From Syntrophaceae bacterium (GTDB lineage Bacteria > Desulfobacterota > Syntrophia > Syntrophales > Smithellaceae), in NCBI GenBank assembly GCA_018436925.1, contig JAHDKI010000014.1:1-64000 (forward strand): DNA of 64,000 bases, written 5' to 3'. A model generated the notes under the pieces. The model ran no database searches. It was not told the origin of the DNA and worked only from the letters and a program-made list of their open reading frames with translations. Below, piece by piece: positions 42,692 to 50,544 of the stretch. Each line of letters begins with the position of its first letter. Position 1 is the first letter of the stretch. A program made the translations under genes and the position numbers.

Positions 42692-44263
42692 GTGCGAGTC
42701 GCCGTCATTGCCGCTCCGTATCCGCTTGAAGAATTTCCCTCTCCGCCTCTGGGAATCTCCTACGTCGCCGCCGCCTTTGAAAAGGCGGGTTGCGACGTGC
42801 GCGTTTTCGACTACATTATCTCCGGCTATTCCAGAGAAAAACTCGCCGCCCAGCTTGACGAATTTCAACCCGACGCAGTGGGGGCTGGGTCTGTCACCAT
42901 GAATTTCTATGACGCGCAAAAGATTTTGCGCGACGTCAAAAGCATCCATCCCGACATTGTGACCATGATGGGCGGACCGCACGTTTCTTTCACGGTTGAA
43001 GAAACTCTGCGAGACTATCCCGAAATCGATCTGATTTTCATCGGCGAGGCGGACGACACAATTGTTGAATTCGCGCCGCATTGGAATGAAAGGGCGAAAT
43101 GGCCGGGCATCGGCGGCATCGCCTTCAGGCAGGGCCGGGACATTATCAATACCGGCAGACGCGACTTCATCGCGGATGTGGACCGCATTCCGCTTCCGGC
43201 CCGGCATCTGCTGCCGATCTCACGCTATCGCGCCTTCGGATTTCCCGTGAGCATGATTACCGGACGGGGATGTCCGCACGGATGCATCTTCTGCCTGGGG
43301 CGGAAAATGGTCGGATCGAAACTCCGCAGGCGCAGTTCAGATCTGGTTCTGGATGAAATCGAACACATTTTATCTTTGGGATTTGAGCGGATCAACATTG
43401 CCGACGATCTGTTCGCTGCGGATGAGGCCCGCGTCAAAGACATCTGCCGGGGCATCCGGGACAGAAACCTCAAATTCGGCTGGAGCGCCTTTGCCCGGGT
43501 CGATACCGTCACGCAGGACATGTTCGACGTCATGGCGGCCGCAGGCTGCGACAGCATCAGCTTCGGCATCGAATCGGGAAGTCCCGAGATGCTCAAACGT
43601 GTGCGCAAGGGCATCACGCTTCGGCAGGCTGTGGAAGCGGTCAGAATGTGCAAACAATCGGGAATGCTTGCGCATGCGTCGTTCATGGTGGGTTTGCCGG
43701 GAGAGACAAAAGAGACGCTTGCGCAGACGGATGCGTTTGCCCGAAGTCTCGACACGATCTTCGGCTATCACTATCTGTCTCCTTTTCCAGGCACGACGCT
43801 GTGTGAAAAAGCTGAAAAATACGATGTAGAGATTCTCACCCGCGATTGGTCGAAGTACGACGCCAACGACGCGATCGTGCGTACCGGTGCCCTTGAACCT
43901 CAGGACATGCGCGATTTTGTCGCCCTCTATGACCGGGAAATGACCGGCAACTGGCAGGACGTGATGAACAATTACAAGACCGGAAAAAATTCCGCCTATG
44001 ATGATTTGCGGGTGGAGGGGCATTACCGGATGAACATCACCTTTGCGATTTTGAAAGAAGACCTGGTTGAAAGATACGGCATCATTGATGCGGGCCTGTT
44101 AAACGGCAATCCCGATGAGGCGAAAAGGATTTTTATCCAGCGTCTTCAAAAAACCATTGCCGGCGATCCCCGGCTTGTTGATAATACCGTGAGCGACTAC
44201 ATCGCCCGTGGATACATTCGTCCATCAAACACCGATAAGGGCGTTGTCTGGAAATGGGGATAG
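42692..44263 (+). CDS. B12-binding domain radical SAM enzyme
   Basis: 523 residues, GTG start four bases after the acyltransferase. The N-terminal ~140 residues form a cobalamin-binding Rossmann domain (APYPLEEFPSPPLGISYVAA; VTMMGGPHVSFTVEE), without DxHxxG, so base-off binding. The radical SAM domain has CPHGCIFC (CxxxCxxC) and GIESGSPEMLKRVRKGIT. Class B enzymes methylate unactivated carbons or rearrange rings. Last gene of the operon; it probably makes the defining modification. Confidence 0.9.
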   Translation: MRVAVIAAPYPLEEFPSPPLGISYVAAAFEKAGCDVRVFDYIISGYSREKLAAQLDEFQPDAVGAGSVTMNFYDAQKILRDVKSIHPDIVTMMGGPHVSFTVEETLRDYPEIDLIFIGEADDTIVEFAPHWNERAKWPGIGGIAFRQGRDIINTGRRDFIADVDRIPLPARHLLPISRYRAFGFPVSMITGRGCPHGCIFCLGRKMVGSKLRRRSSDLVLDEIEHILSLGFERINIADDLFAADEARVKDICRGIRDRNLKFGWSAFARVDTVTQDMFDVMAAAGCDSISFGIESGSPEMLKRVRKGITLRQAVEAVRMCKQSGMLAHASFMVGLPGETKETLAQTDAFARSLDTIFGYHYLSPFPGTTLCEKAEKYDVEILTRDWSKYDANDAIVRTGALEPQDMRDFVALYDREMTGNWQDVMNNYKTGKNSAYDDLRVEGHYRMNITFAILKEDLVERYGIIDAGLLNGNPDEAKRIFIQRLQKTIAGDPRLVDNTVSDYIARGYIRPSNTDKGVVWKWG

Positions 44264-44274
44264 ATGCGGTTGCA

Positions 44275-44399
44275 GGCCAGAGGTCAGAGGCCAGAGGCCA
44301 GAGGCCAGAGGTCAGAGGTCAGAGGTCAGAGGTTAGAGGTCAGAGGTCTGTCGGAGTTGGATTTGAAGTTTCAAGTTTCAAATTTCAAGTTTCGTGTTT
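44275..44399. repeat. two blocks of period-7 tandem repeats
   Basis: 44275-44344 is ten copies of GGYCAGA (one GGTTAGA variant) plus a partial unit. 44365-44399 is five copies of the unit SAARTTT (GAAGTTT, CAAGTTT, CAAATTT, CAAGTTT, then CGTGTTT). Both lie in the 423-base gap after the radical SAM gene and share a period of exactly seven despite different sequence. Confidence 0.9.
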
Positions 44400-44545
44400 A
44401 ATCGTGCCGACGAAATCCCCGGCCAGACAAATTTGTCAAGCCGTGTTTAGTAATTAACAATAATCTGCCCTGAAATTTTCTTCATATCGCTTCTTTTATT
44501 TAAATCAAATAATAAATCCGGTTAGATAAAGGGCAATGTGCTATT

Positions 44546-44560
44546 TGGCACCGGCTTTGC
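44546..44560 (+). promoter_or_regulatory. sigma-54 promoter of the Fis-type gene
   Basis: TGGCAC (44546-44551), five bases, TTGC (44557-44560): a perfect -24/-12 element with consensus spacing. The start site would fall near 44572, giving a ~115-base leader before the ATG at 44687. An NtrC-type activator must be needed; none is encoded in this window. Confidence 0.8.
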
Positions 44561-44686
44561 AGTTTAACGGGCGAAAGCCTGTACGTTGATTGGAGAGACT
44601 AAAAACGAAACGCGTAGCCATGTTTCCGGCAATTTTCAAGCCGCCGGTTCTTTGAAGCACGGGTAATGAAAAAATGAGGCTGGCGA

Positions 44687-44896
44687 ATGAAACCATCATC
44701 TTTTGACGACAATCTGTTAAAACGCTGTGTGGCCGATTGCGAGAAGGCGGTCATCACGCATGTGCTGAAACGAGCCGGAGGTCGTCTGCCTGAGGCAGCC
44801 GATCTTTTGGGAATGAACCGCAAGCTTCTTCTGGGAAAAATTAAAGAGTACGGCATCAATGCCGACAAGGCAGCCAGAATGAAAAAACCGGACTGA
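44687..44896 (+). CDS. orphan Fis-type (HTH_8) DNA-binding protein
   Basis: 69 residues. The C-terminal part (CEKAVITHVLKRAGGRLPEA, ADLLGMNRKLLLGKIKEYGI) is the helix-turn-helix found at the end of NtrC-type activators and in Fis. There is no receiver or AAA+ domain, so it acts as a free DNA-binding module, perhaps competing with a sigma-54 activator for its sites or bending DNA. It is expressed from a sigma-54 promoter. Confidence 0.8.
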   Translation: MKPSSFDDNLLKRCVADCEKAVITHVLKRAGGRLPEAADLLGMNRKLLLGKIKEYGINADKAARMKKPD

Positions 44897-44954
44897 AAAG
44901 ATCGAAATGAAAGAGTGGATCGCGGCTCATAGCTCTCAGCCTTGAATCGATTAC

Positions 44955-45009
44955 TTTAAACCTTAAACATGCAACGTTAAACTTGGGTCATCGCCCATAG
45001 CTTATAGCT
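44955..45009. repeat. period-7 degenerate repeats
   Basis: TTTAAAC, CTTAAAC, ATGCAAC, GTTAAAC in phase at 44955-44982, then CATAGCT, TATAGCT at 44996-45009. The last unit overlaps the 3' end of the minus-strand methyltransferase gene and supplies its stop codon. Confidence 0.75.
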
Positions 45010-45616
45010 TTTTCAACACGCCCAGCGATTTGAAAAGCGGCAAGATCTCGTATTGCCCCGATTCAGCCGCTTTCGAATAAACGCGCCACGGGGCCTGACC
45101 GCCATCTTTTGGATCCGGGAAAATATCGTGGAAGACCAGATAGCCGCCGGGCAGAACGTGCTTTGCCCAGAGGCTGTAATCGGTCAAGACCGATTCATAG
45201 GCATGACTGCCGTCAATGAACAAAAGTCCAAGAGGCGTATTCCAGAAACGCCCAATGATGTCCGAGCGGCCGATAATCGGTACCACTGTGTCATTCAGGC
45301 CAAACTCGGATAGCGCACGGCGGAAAAATTTCAATGTGTCAATTTTACCTGTTTCAGGATCGTACAGCTCCGGATCGAAATACTCCTGCCCGGGCTGCTG
45401 TTCTTCGGAGCCTGTGTGGTGATCCAGCGAATACAGTATCGAAGCGCTTTCACAACAGGCGGTTCCCAGAAAAACCGCCGACTTTCCGCAATAACTGCCG
45501 ATTTCCAGGCAAGGTCCAATGCGGCTTGCCTCCAAGGCCAGGTCATAGAGCCTTCGCGCTTCGTCTTCATCAAGAAAACCTTTTATATTCATAATTTTAT
45601 GTACATCCAGCTTCAA
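45002..45616 (-). CDS. class I SAM-dependent methyltransferase (Methyltransf_24-like)
   Basis: 204 residues. Motif I reads CLEIGSYCGKSAVFLG; the acidic residue follows in LYSLDHHTGS; LLFIDGSHAYESVLTDYSLW is the metal-binding segment usual in catechol- and macrocin-type O-methyltransferases. The substrate is unknown. It stands alone on the minus strand between the Fis-type gene and nrdD. Its stop lies in a heptamer repeat, suggesting the repeat invaded or trimmed the gene end. Confidence 0.85.
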   Translation of the reverse strand: MKLDVHKIMNIKGFLDEDEARRLYDLALEASRIGPCLEIGSYCGKSAVFLGTACCESASILYSLDHHTGSEEQQPGQEYFDPELYDPETGKIDTLKFFRRALSEFGLNDTVVPIIGRSDIIGRFWNTPLGLLFIDGSHAYESVLTDYSLWAKHVLPGGYLVFHDIFPDPKDGGQAPWRVYSKAAESGQYEILPLFKSLGVLKKL

Positions 45617-45737
45617 AATCGAAATCCTTCCAAAATGCTATCGCCGATTATTTCAGCCTTCATAAAACGACCTTGTTGAATTTGCAACAGAAATGACCGG
45701 CATTTATTTTTCAGAAGGGTATTTTTTCTCTTGAAGC

Positions 45738-45784
45738 CACCTATATGTAGTGGTATTATCCGCTCCAACCCCAATATATTGTGA
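45738..45784 (+). promoter_or_regulatory. pair of NrdR boxes upstream of nrdD
   Basis: CACCTATATGTAGTGG (45738-45753) and CCCCAATATATTGTGA (45769-45784) match the NrdR consensus ACACWATATATWGTGT at about 11 and 13 of 16 positions. Their starts are 31 bp apart, three helical turns, the spacing known for NrdR pairs. NrdR represses ribonucleotide reductase genes when (d)ATP is high. Confidence 0.75.
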
Positions 45785-45848
45785 GCCATCGGGGGTATTT
45801 TTTATTTTTTTTCGAAAAACGAAAAAATCTGCATTTCCGGAGGATTTC

Positions 45849-47936
45849 ATGAATACGAGAATCCGAAAACGCGACGGGCGTTTGGTAAAGTTCAACGCGG
45901 AGAAAATCACGAACGCGATTGCCAAGGCCGGCGCGGCCACGGAAGAATTCGACATGAAAGAGGCTCGCAAGCTTACGATCAAGGTTCTCAACCTCGGCGA
46001 GCAGCTTTTCAACGGCAAGGTTCTCTCTGTTGAAGAAATTCAGGACATCGTCGAAGAGGTTTTGCTGCAATCGCCCTATCGCAAAACCGCTAAAGCTTAC
46101 ATTATCTATCGCGATCAGCATTCGCGTCTGCGAGATATCGCCAACAAAATGGAGGTGGATCTGGTCGATCAGTACTTGAAAAAGGCCGACTGGAAGATTC
46201 ACGAAAACAGCAATATGGATTATTCCCTGCAGGGGCTCAACAACTATATTTCCTCCGAAGTCAGCAAGGTTTACTGGCTCAACGAGATCTATTCGCCGGA
46301 GATCCGCAAGGCGCATACCGAAGGTGACTTTCACATTCACGATCTGAGCCTTCTGTCCGTCTACTGCGTGGGCTGGGACCTCTATGATCTGCTCCTGCAG
46401 GGATTTCGCGGTGTGTCCGGAAAGGTGGAAAGCAAACCCGCCAAGCATCTTCGAAGCGCTTTGGGGCAGGTGGTGAACTTCTTCTACACACTTCAGGGCG
46501 AAGCGGCGGGCGCGCAGGCCTTTTCCAACTTCGATACGCTTTTGGCGCCGTTCATTCGCTATGACAATCTCAGCCTCAAGGAGATCAAGCAGGCGCTGCA
46601 GGAATTCATCTTCAACATCAACGTGCCCACGCGCGTGGGCTTCCAGACCCCCTTTACCAATGTCACTCTCGATCTGACCGTTCCGAAATATTACCGCGAT
46701 CAGCATGTCATCATCGGCGGCGAGCCGCAAAAGGAGACCTACGGCGAGTTTCAGGAAGAACTCGATTTGTTCAACAAGGCGTTTTTGCAGGTGATGGCCG
46801 AAGGCGACGCCAAGGGCAGAGTGTTCACGTTCCCCATCCCCACCTACAACGTCACGAAGGAGTTCGACTGGGACAACCCCAACATGACCGATCTGTGGGA
46901 AATGACCGCCAAATACGGCGTGCCGTATTTCTCAAACTTTATCAATTCGGACATGAATCCCGAAGATGCGCGTTCGATGTGCTGCCGGCTGCGCATTGAC
47001 AACCGCGAGCTGGAAATGCGCGGCGGCGGGCTTTTCGGGTCGAATCCACTCACCGGGTCCATCGGCGTCATCACCATCAATATGCCGCGCATCGGCTATC
47101 TGGCCAAATCCAAAAAGGACTTTTCAGACCGGTTGGGGAAACTCATGGACGTCGCCCGCGACAGCCTGGAAACCAAACGCAAGGTGCTTGAGAAATTCAC
47201 CGACGGCAACCTTTATCCCTATACCAAATATTATCTGCGCAACGTGAAGGAACGATTCAACGAATACTGGAAAAATCATTTCTCCACCATCGGGCTGGTC
47301 GGGATGAATGAAGCCTGTCTCAATCTTCTCGGCAAGAACATCGCGTCCGTTGAAGGCCAGGCCTTCACCAAATCCGTTCTTGATTTTATGCGCGACCGGC
47401 TGATTGCCTATCAGAAGGAAACAGGCAACAACTACAATCTCGAATCCACGCCGGCTGAAGGAACCTCCTACCGCCTGGCCCGGCTGGACCGGGAAAAATA
47501 TCCCGACATCATCACGGCAAGCGATGGAAAATCCAAAAAGGCCGAGCCATACTACACCAACTCCACCCAGTTGCCGGTCAACTATACCGATGATATTTTC
47601 GAAGCCCTCGATTTGCAGGATGAAATACAAACCCGTTATACGGGGGGAACCGTCTTTCACACCTTCGCCGGAGAGCGCGTGGACGATCCGTCGGCGGTCA
47701 AGTCGCTGGTGTATAAAATCTGCTCAAGCTATCATTTGCCGTATCTTACTTTTACGCCGACTTTCAGCGTGTGTCCTTCGCACGGCTACATTAAAGGGGA
47801 AGTGCCGCAATGCCCGACCTGCGCGGAGTCTTGCGAAGTCTACTCGCGTGTGGTGGGTTATCTGCGGCCGGTCAAGCAATGGAACAAAGGAAAGCAGGAG
47901 GAATTCGACTCGCGTCAGGTCTTCCGGTTTCAGTAA
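45849..47936 (+). CDS. nrdD: anaerobic ribonucleoside-triphosphate reductase (class III)
   Basis: 695 residues; a glycyl-radical enzyme reducing ribonucleotides without oxygen. The N-terminal ATP-cone (RIRKRDGRLVKFNAEKITNA) is the allosteric site. Catalytic cysteines lie in SMCCRLRID; the C-terminus has the zinc site (CPSHGY...CPTCAESC) and the glycyl-radical loop RVVGYLRPV. The ATG at 45849 follows CCGGAGG; the frame is open 33 codons further up. nrdG follows after six bases. Confidence 0.95.
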   Translation: MNTRIRKRDGRLVKFNAEKITNAIAKAGAATEEFDMKEARKLTIKVLNLGEQLFNGKVLSVEEIQDIVEEVLLQSPYRKTAKAYIIYRDQHSRLRDIANKMEVDLVDQYLKKADWKIHENSNMDYSLQGLNNYISSEVSKVYWLNEIYSPEIRKAHTEGDFHIHDLSLLSVYCVGWDLYDLLLQGFRGVSGKVESKPAKHLRSALGQVVNFFYTLQGEAAGAQAFSNFDTLLAPFIRYDNLSLKEIKQALQEFIFNINVPTRVGFQTPFTNVTLDLTVPKYYRDQHVIIGGEPQKETYGEFQEELDLFNKAFLQVMAEGDAKGRVFTFPIPTYNVTKEFDWDNPNMTDLWEMTAKYGVPYFSNFINSDMNPEDARSMCCRLRIDNRELEMRGGGLFGSNPLTGSIGVITINMPRIGYLAKSKKDFSDRLGKLMDVARDSLETKRKVLEKFTDGNLYPYTKYYLRNVKERFNEYWKNHFSTIGLVGMNEACLNLLGKNIASVEGQAFTKSVLDFMRDRLIAYQKETGNNYNLESTPAEGTSYRLARLDREKYPDIITASDGKSKKAEPYYTNSTQLPVNYTDDIFEALDLQDEIQTRYTGGTVFHTFAGERVDDPSAVKSLVYKICSSYHLPYLTFTPTFSVCPSHGYIKGEVPQCPTCAESCEVYSRVVGYLRPVKQWNKGKQEEFDSRQVFRFQ

Positions 47937-47942
47937 TGAAAA

Positions 47943-48632
47943 ATGGATATAGGCGGTTTGCATAAAGTCTCTCTCATCGACTATCCCGGGAAGATCGCCG
48001 CAGTGATCTTCTGCCGGGGATGCAATTTCCGTTGCCCCTATTGTCACAATCCCGAACTGGTCGATCCGAAAAAATTCAAGCCTTGCCTGCCGGAAAAAGA
48101 GGTTTACGATTTTCTCAGAGCCCGAAAGGGCAAGCTCGACGCCGTGGTGATCTCAGGCGGAGAGCCCACGGTCCAGGCCGATTTGGTTTCCTGCATGAAA
48201 AAAATCCGGAAACTGGGTTTTCTTGTCAAGCTCGACACCAACGGGGCGCTTCCCGACGTTTTGGAACACATTTTCAAAGACAAATTGATCGACTATGTGG
48301 CAATGGACGTCAAAGCGCCGCTTGATGCTTATTCCGAAATGGCGGGCGTCAGGGTGGACCAACGATTCATCCGGCGCAGTATAGACCTCATCCTTCAAAG
48401 CGCTATCCCGCATGAATTTCGCACGACTGCGGCCTCATCGCGTCTGAAGGACGACGACATCCTGTCGATCGCCCGTGAAATACGCGGCGCGCAGCGCTAC
48501 GTCTTGCAAAGATTCCAACCCGCACGCACACTGGCGCCTGTGTGGCGAAGCGAGAAGCCGGCAACCGACGGCGAGTTATCCGAAATCGCAAAACGAATCG
48601 GGAAAACCGTCAGACAGGTCATGATCCGGTAA
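47943..48632 (+). CDS. nrdG: anaerobic ribonucleotide reductase-activating radical SAM protein
   Basis: 229 residues. The CxxxCxxC cluster motif in CRGCNFRCPYCHNPELV binds a 4Fe-4S cluster; VISGGEPTVQ is the GGEP SAM-binding motif. It generates the glycyl radical on NrdD. The length fits the longer NrdG type found in deltaproteobacteria and archaea. The ATG lies six bases after the nrdD stop. Confidence 0.93.
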   Translation: MDIGGLHKVSLIDYPGKIAAVIFCRGCNFRCPYCHNPELVDPKKFKPCLPEKEVYDFLRARKGKLDAVVISGGEPTVQADLVSCMKKIRKLGFLVKLDTNGALPDVLEHIFKDKLIDYVAMDVKAPLDAYSEMAGVRVDQRFIRRSIDLILQSAIPHEFRTTAASSRLKDDDILSIAREIRGAQRYVLQRFQPARTLAPVWRSEKPATDGELSEIAKRIGKTVRQVMIR

Positions 48633-48652
48633 GTTCAGGAGGCGGAAACGAA

Positions 48653-50230
48653 ATGCTCGGAAAACGATCAAAAGAGTTTATCGACCCAGTGGACGTCCAG
48701 CAGCTCATTGACATCGGCGTTTCATTGTCCGCGGAAAAAAATACTGAAACGCTGCTTTCAAAAATCCTGGCCGGAGCGCGTCAGGTCACGCAGGCGGAAG
48801 CCGGGACGCTTTACCTCATGAGTGATGACGAACAGGAGCTGATCTTCTCATTTGTGCAAAATGAAGTTTTAGGATTGGCCGCGTCCGCCTGCGGCGCGAA
48901 GCTCAAATGGCCGTCCGTTCCGCTTTATAACGGCGAAGGCAAGCCCAACGACACACAGGTATCGGCCCATTCGGCGCTTGCCGGCTGCACCGTCAACATT
49001 CCGGATGTTTACGACGCCAAAGGCTTTAATTTTGAAGGCACGAAGGCGTTCGACCGTGAGACCGGCTATCGATCAAAATCCATGCTGGTGGTTCCTCTGC
49101 GCAATCACGAAAGCGAAGTCATCGGCGTCTTACAGCTCATCAACGCCAGAGACCCCAAGTCGCGAAAGGTTGCGGCTTTTTCCGGACTGGCCCGAAGGCT
49201 GGCCGAGGCGCTCGCCTCTCAGGCGGCTGTGGCGCTCACCAACAGCCTTTTAATCGGAGATTTGGAAACGCTTCTGGATTCGTTTATTCAGACCATCGCC
49301 ACGGCGATTGATGAAAAATCCCCTTACACGGGCGGACATGTCCGGCGCGTGGCGGATCTCACCATGAGGATTGCCCGGGCCGTCAATGAATCTCGCAACG
49401 GGCGGTTCGCCTCCGTCTATTTTTCCGGCGACGAACTGCGGGAACTGCGGATGGCCGCCTGGCTCCATGACGTGGGCAAAATCACCACGCCCGAGCATGT
49501 GGTGGATAAATCCACCAAACTCGAAAAAGTTTACGACCGCATCGGCGATATCAAAACCCGCTTCGAGCTGCTCAAACGCGAATACCAGCTTGCCATGAGC
49601 GAGGCCAGAGCGAATAAAACCGGATTATCTCCGGAACAGGTCGCCCGCGAGCTTCAGGCCCTTGATGAAGAATACCAGTTTTTGGTTCGCATCAACACCA
49701 GCAGCGAATTCACACAGGACGAAATGATCGAAAGGGTCCGCAAAATCGCCCAGAGAAAATGGAGCGCCAGCGCCCAGACCCTGCCGCTTCTCACCGAAGA
49801 CGAAATCTACAACTTAAGCATTCGTCGCGGCACGCTCAACGACGAAGAGCGCAGCATCATCAACAATCACGCCGCCGTCACAGGAAAAATGCTCGCGAAG
49901 CTTCCTTTCCCCAAAAAACTGAGGCGCATTGCCGAGTACGCCGCCTCTCACCATGAAAAGCTCGACGGCAGCGGCTACCCCAAAGGATTGAAAGGAGAGG
50001 ATTTGCCGCTTCAGGCCCGTATCATTGCGCTGGCCGATGTGTTCGAGGCGCTGACCGCGACCGACCGGCCTTATAAAAAAGACAAAACCCTTTCCGAGGC
50101 CCTTGTCATTCTCGAACAAATGGTCGCCGACCATCATATTGATCCGGATCTCTACGACCTGTTTGTGAACGAAAAGATTTATCTGGAGTATGCGTATCGG
50201 GAGCTGGCGCTGCATCAGATCGATATGTAA
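48653..50230 (+). CDS. GAF/HD-GYP protein, probable cyclic-di-GMP phosphodiesterase
   Basis: 525 residues from the ATG at 48653, preceded by AGGAGG. An N-terminal GAF domain (residues ~20-190; AGARQVTQAEAGTLYLMSDD, VVPLRNHESEVIGVLQLINA) is followed by an HD-GYP domain: HVRRVADLTMRIARAV, WLHDVGKITTPEHV (~270) and HHEKLDGSGYPKG (~433). About 100 extra residues separate the HD and GYP motifs, a helical insertion (YDRIGDIKTRFELLKREYQL onward). It lies 20 bases after nrdG and may share its transcript. Confidence 0.88.
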   Translation: MLGKRSKEFIDPVDVQQLIDIGVSLSAEKNTETLLSKILAGARQVTQAEAGTLYLMSDDEQELIFSFVQNEVLGLAASACGAKLKWPSVPLYNGEGKPNDTQVSAHSALAGCTVNIPDVYDAKGFNFEGTKAFDRETGYRSKSMLVVPLRNHESEVIGVLQLINARDPKSRKVAAFSGLARRLAEALASQAAVALTNSLLIGDLETLLDSFIQTIATAIDEKSPYTGGHVRRVADLTMRIARAVNESRNGRFASVYFSGDELRELRMAAWLHDVGKITTPEHVVDKSTKLEKVYDRIGDIKTRFELLKREYQLAMSEARANKTGLSPEQVARELQALDEEYQFLVRINTSSEFTQDEMIERVRKIAQRKWSASAQTLPLLTEDEIYNLSIRRGTLNDEERSIINNHAAVTGKMLAKLPFPKKLRRIAEYAASHHEKLDGSGYPKGLKGEDLPLQARIIALADVFEALTATDRPYKKDKTLSEALVILEQMVADHHIDPDLYDLFVNEKIYLEYAYRELALHQIDM

Positions 50231-50455
50231 GCAACTCAGTGTGAAGCAAAAGGCAAAAGGTAGTGTAGGGATGGGATGGGATGGTTGATTTTCTTTTAAT
50301 ATAGGGCTGGAAACACCAAACACTCTTGATAGACTTACTACCAAAGAATCATTGCGCATCGCGACTTTCGATATTGAACAAAAACTGGGAATTGCAGCGG
50401 ATGCCTGCCTTATTCTTTCCTTTTGTGGACAGGTTCCGGCAATAAAAGAAATCAT

Positions 50456-50488
50456 AAAAAGCCCGGATGAATCGCATCCATCCGGGCT
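50456..50488 (-). terminator. terminator of the aminotransferase gene
   Basis: On the minus strand AGCCCGGATG and CATCCGGGCT (50460-50469 and 50479-50488) form a 10-bp stem followed by T residues. Confidence 0.88.
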
Positions 50489-50512
50489 ATCGACTTAAAA
50501 CTAAAAAACAAC

Positions 50513-50533
50513 TTGAAACGTTAAACTTGAAAC
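50513..50533. repeat. period-7 repeat, TTGAAAC/GTTAAAC
   Basis: TTGAAAC, GTTAAAC, TTGAAAC in direct succession, twelve bases from the aminotransferase stop. Same family as the units at 44955-44982. Confidence 0.7.
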
Positions 50534-50544
50534 CTCAGGAAATT

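Larger units (their letters stand above)
50231..50544. other. 314-base intergenic region with a possible gene remnant
   Basis: An open frame without a start codon spans 50289-50498 (69 codons; e.g. TTKESLRIATFDIEQKLGIA). It includes the downstream terminator stem, so it is either decayed coding sequence or chance. The region also holds the aminotransferase terminator and a heptamer repeat. Nothing else is seen. Confidence 0.3.

Noticed and set aside
44275..44344. CRISPR array
   Set aside because: Units are 7 bases with no spacers; it is a simple tandem repeat.
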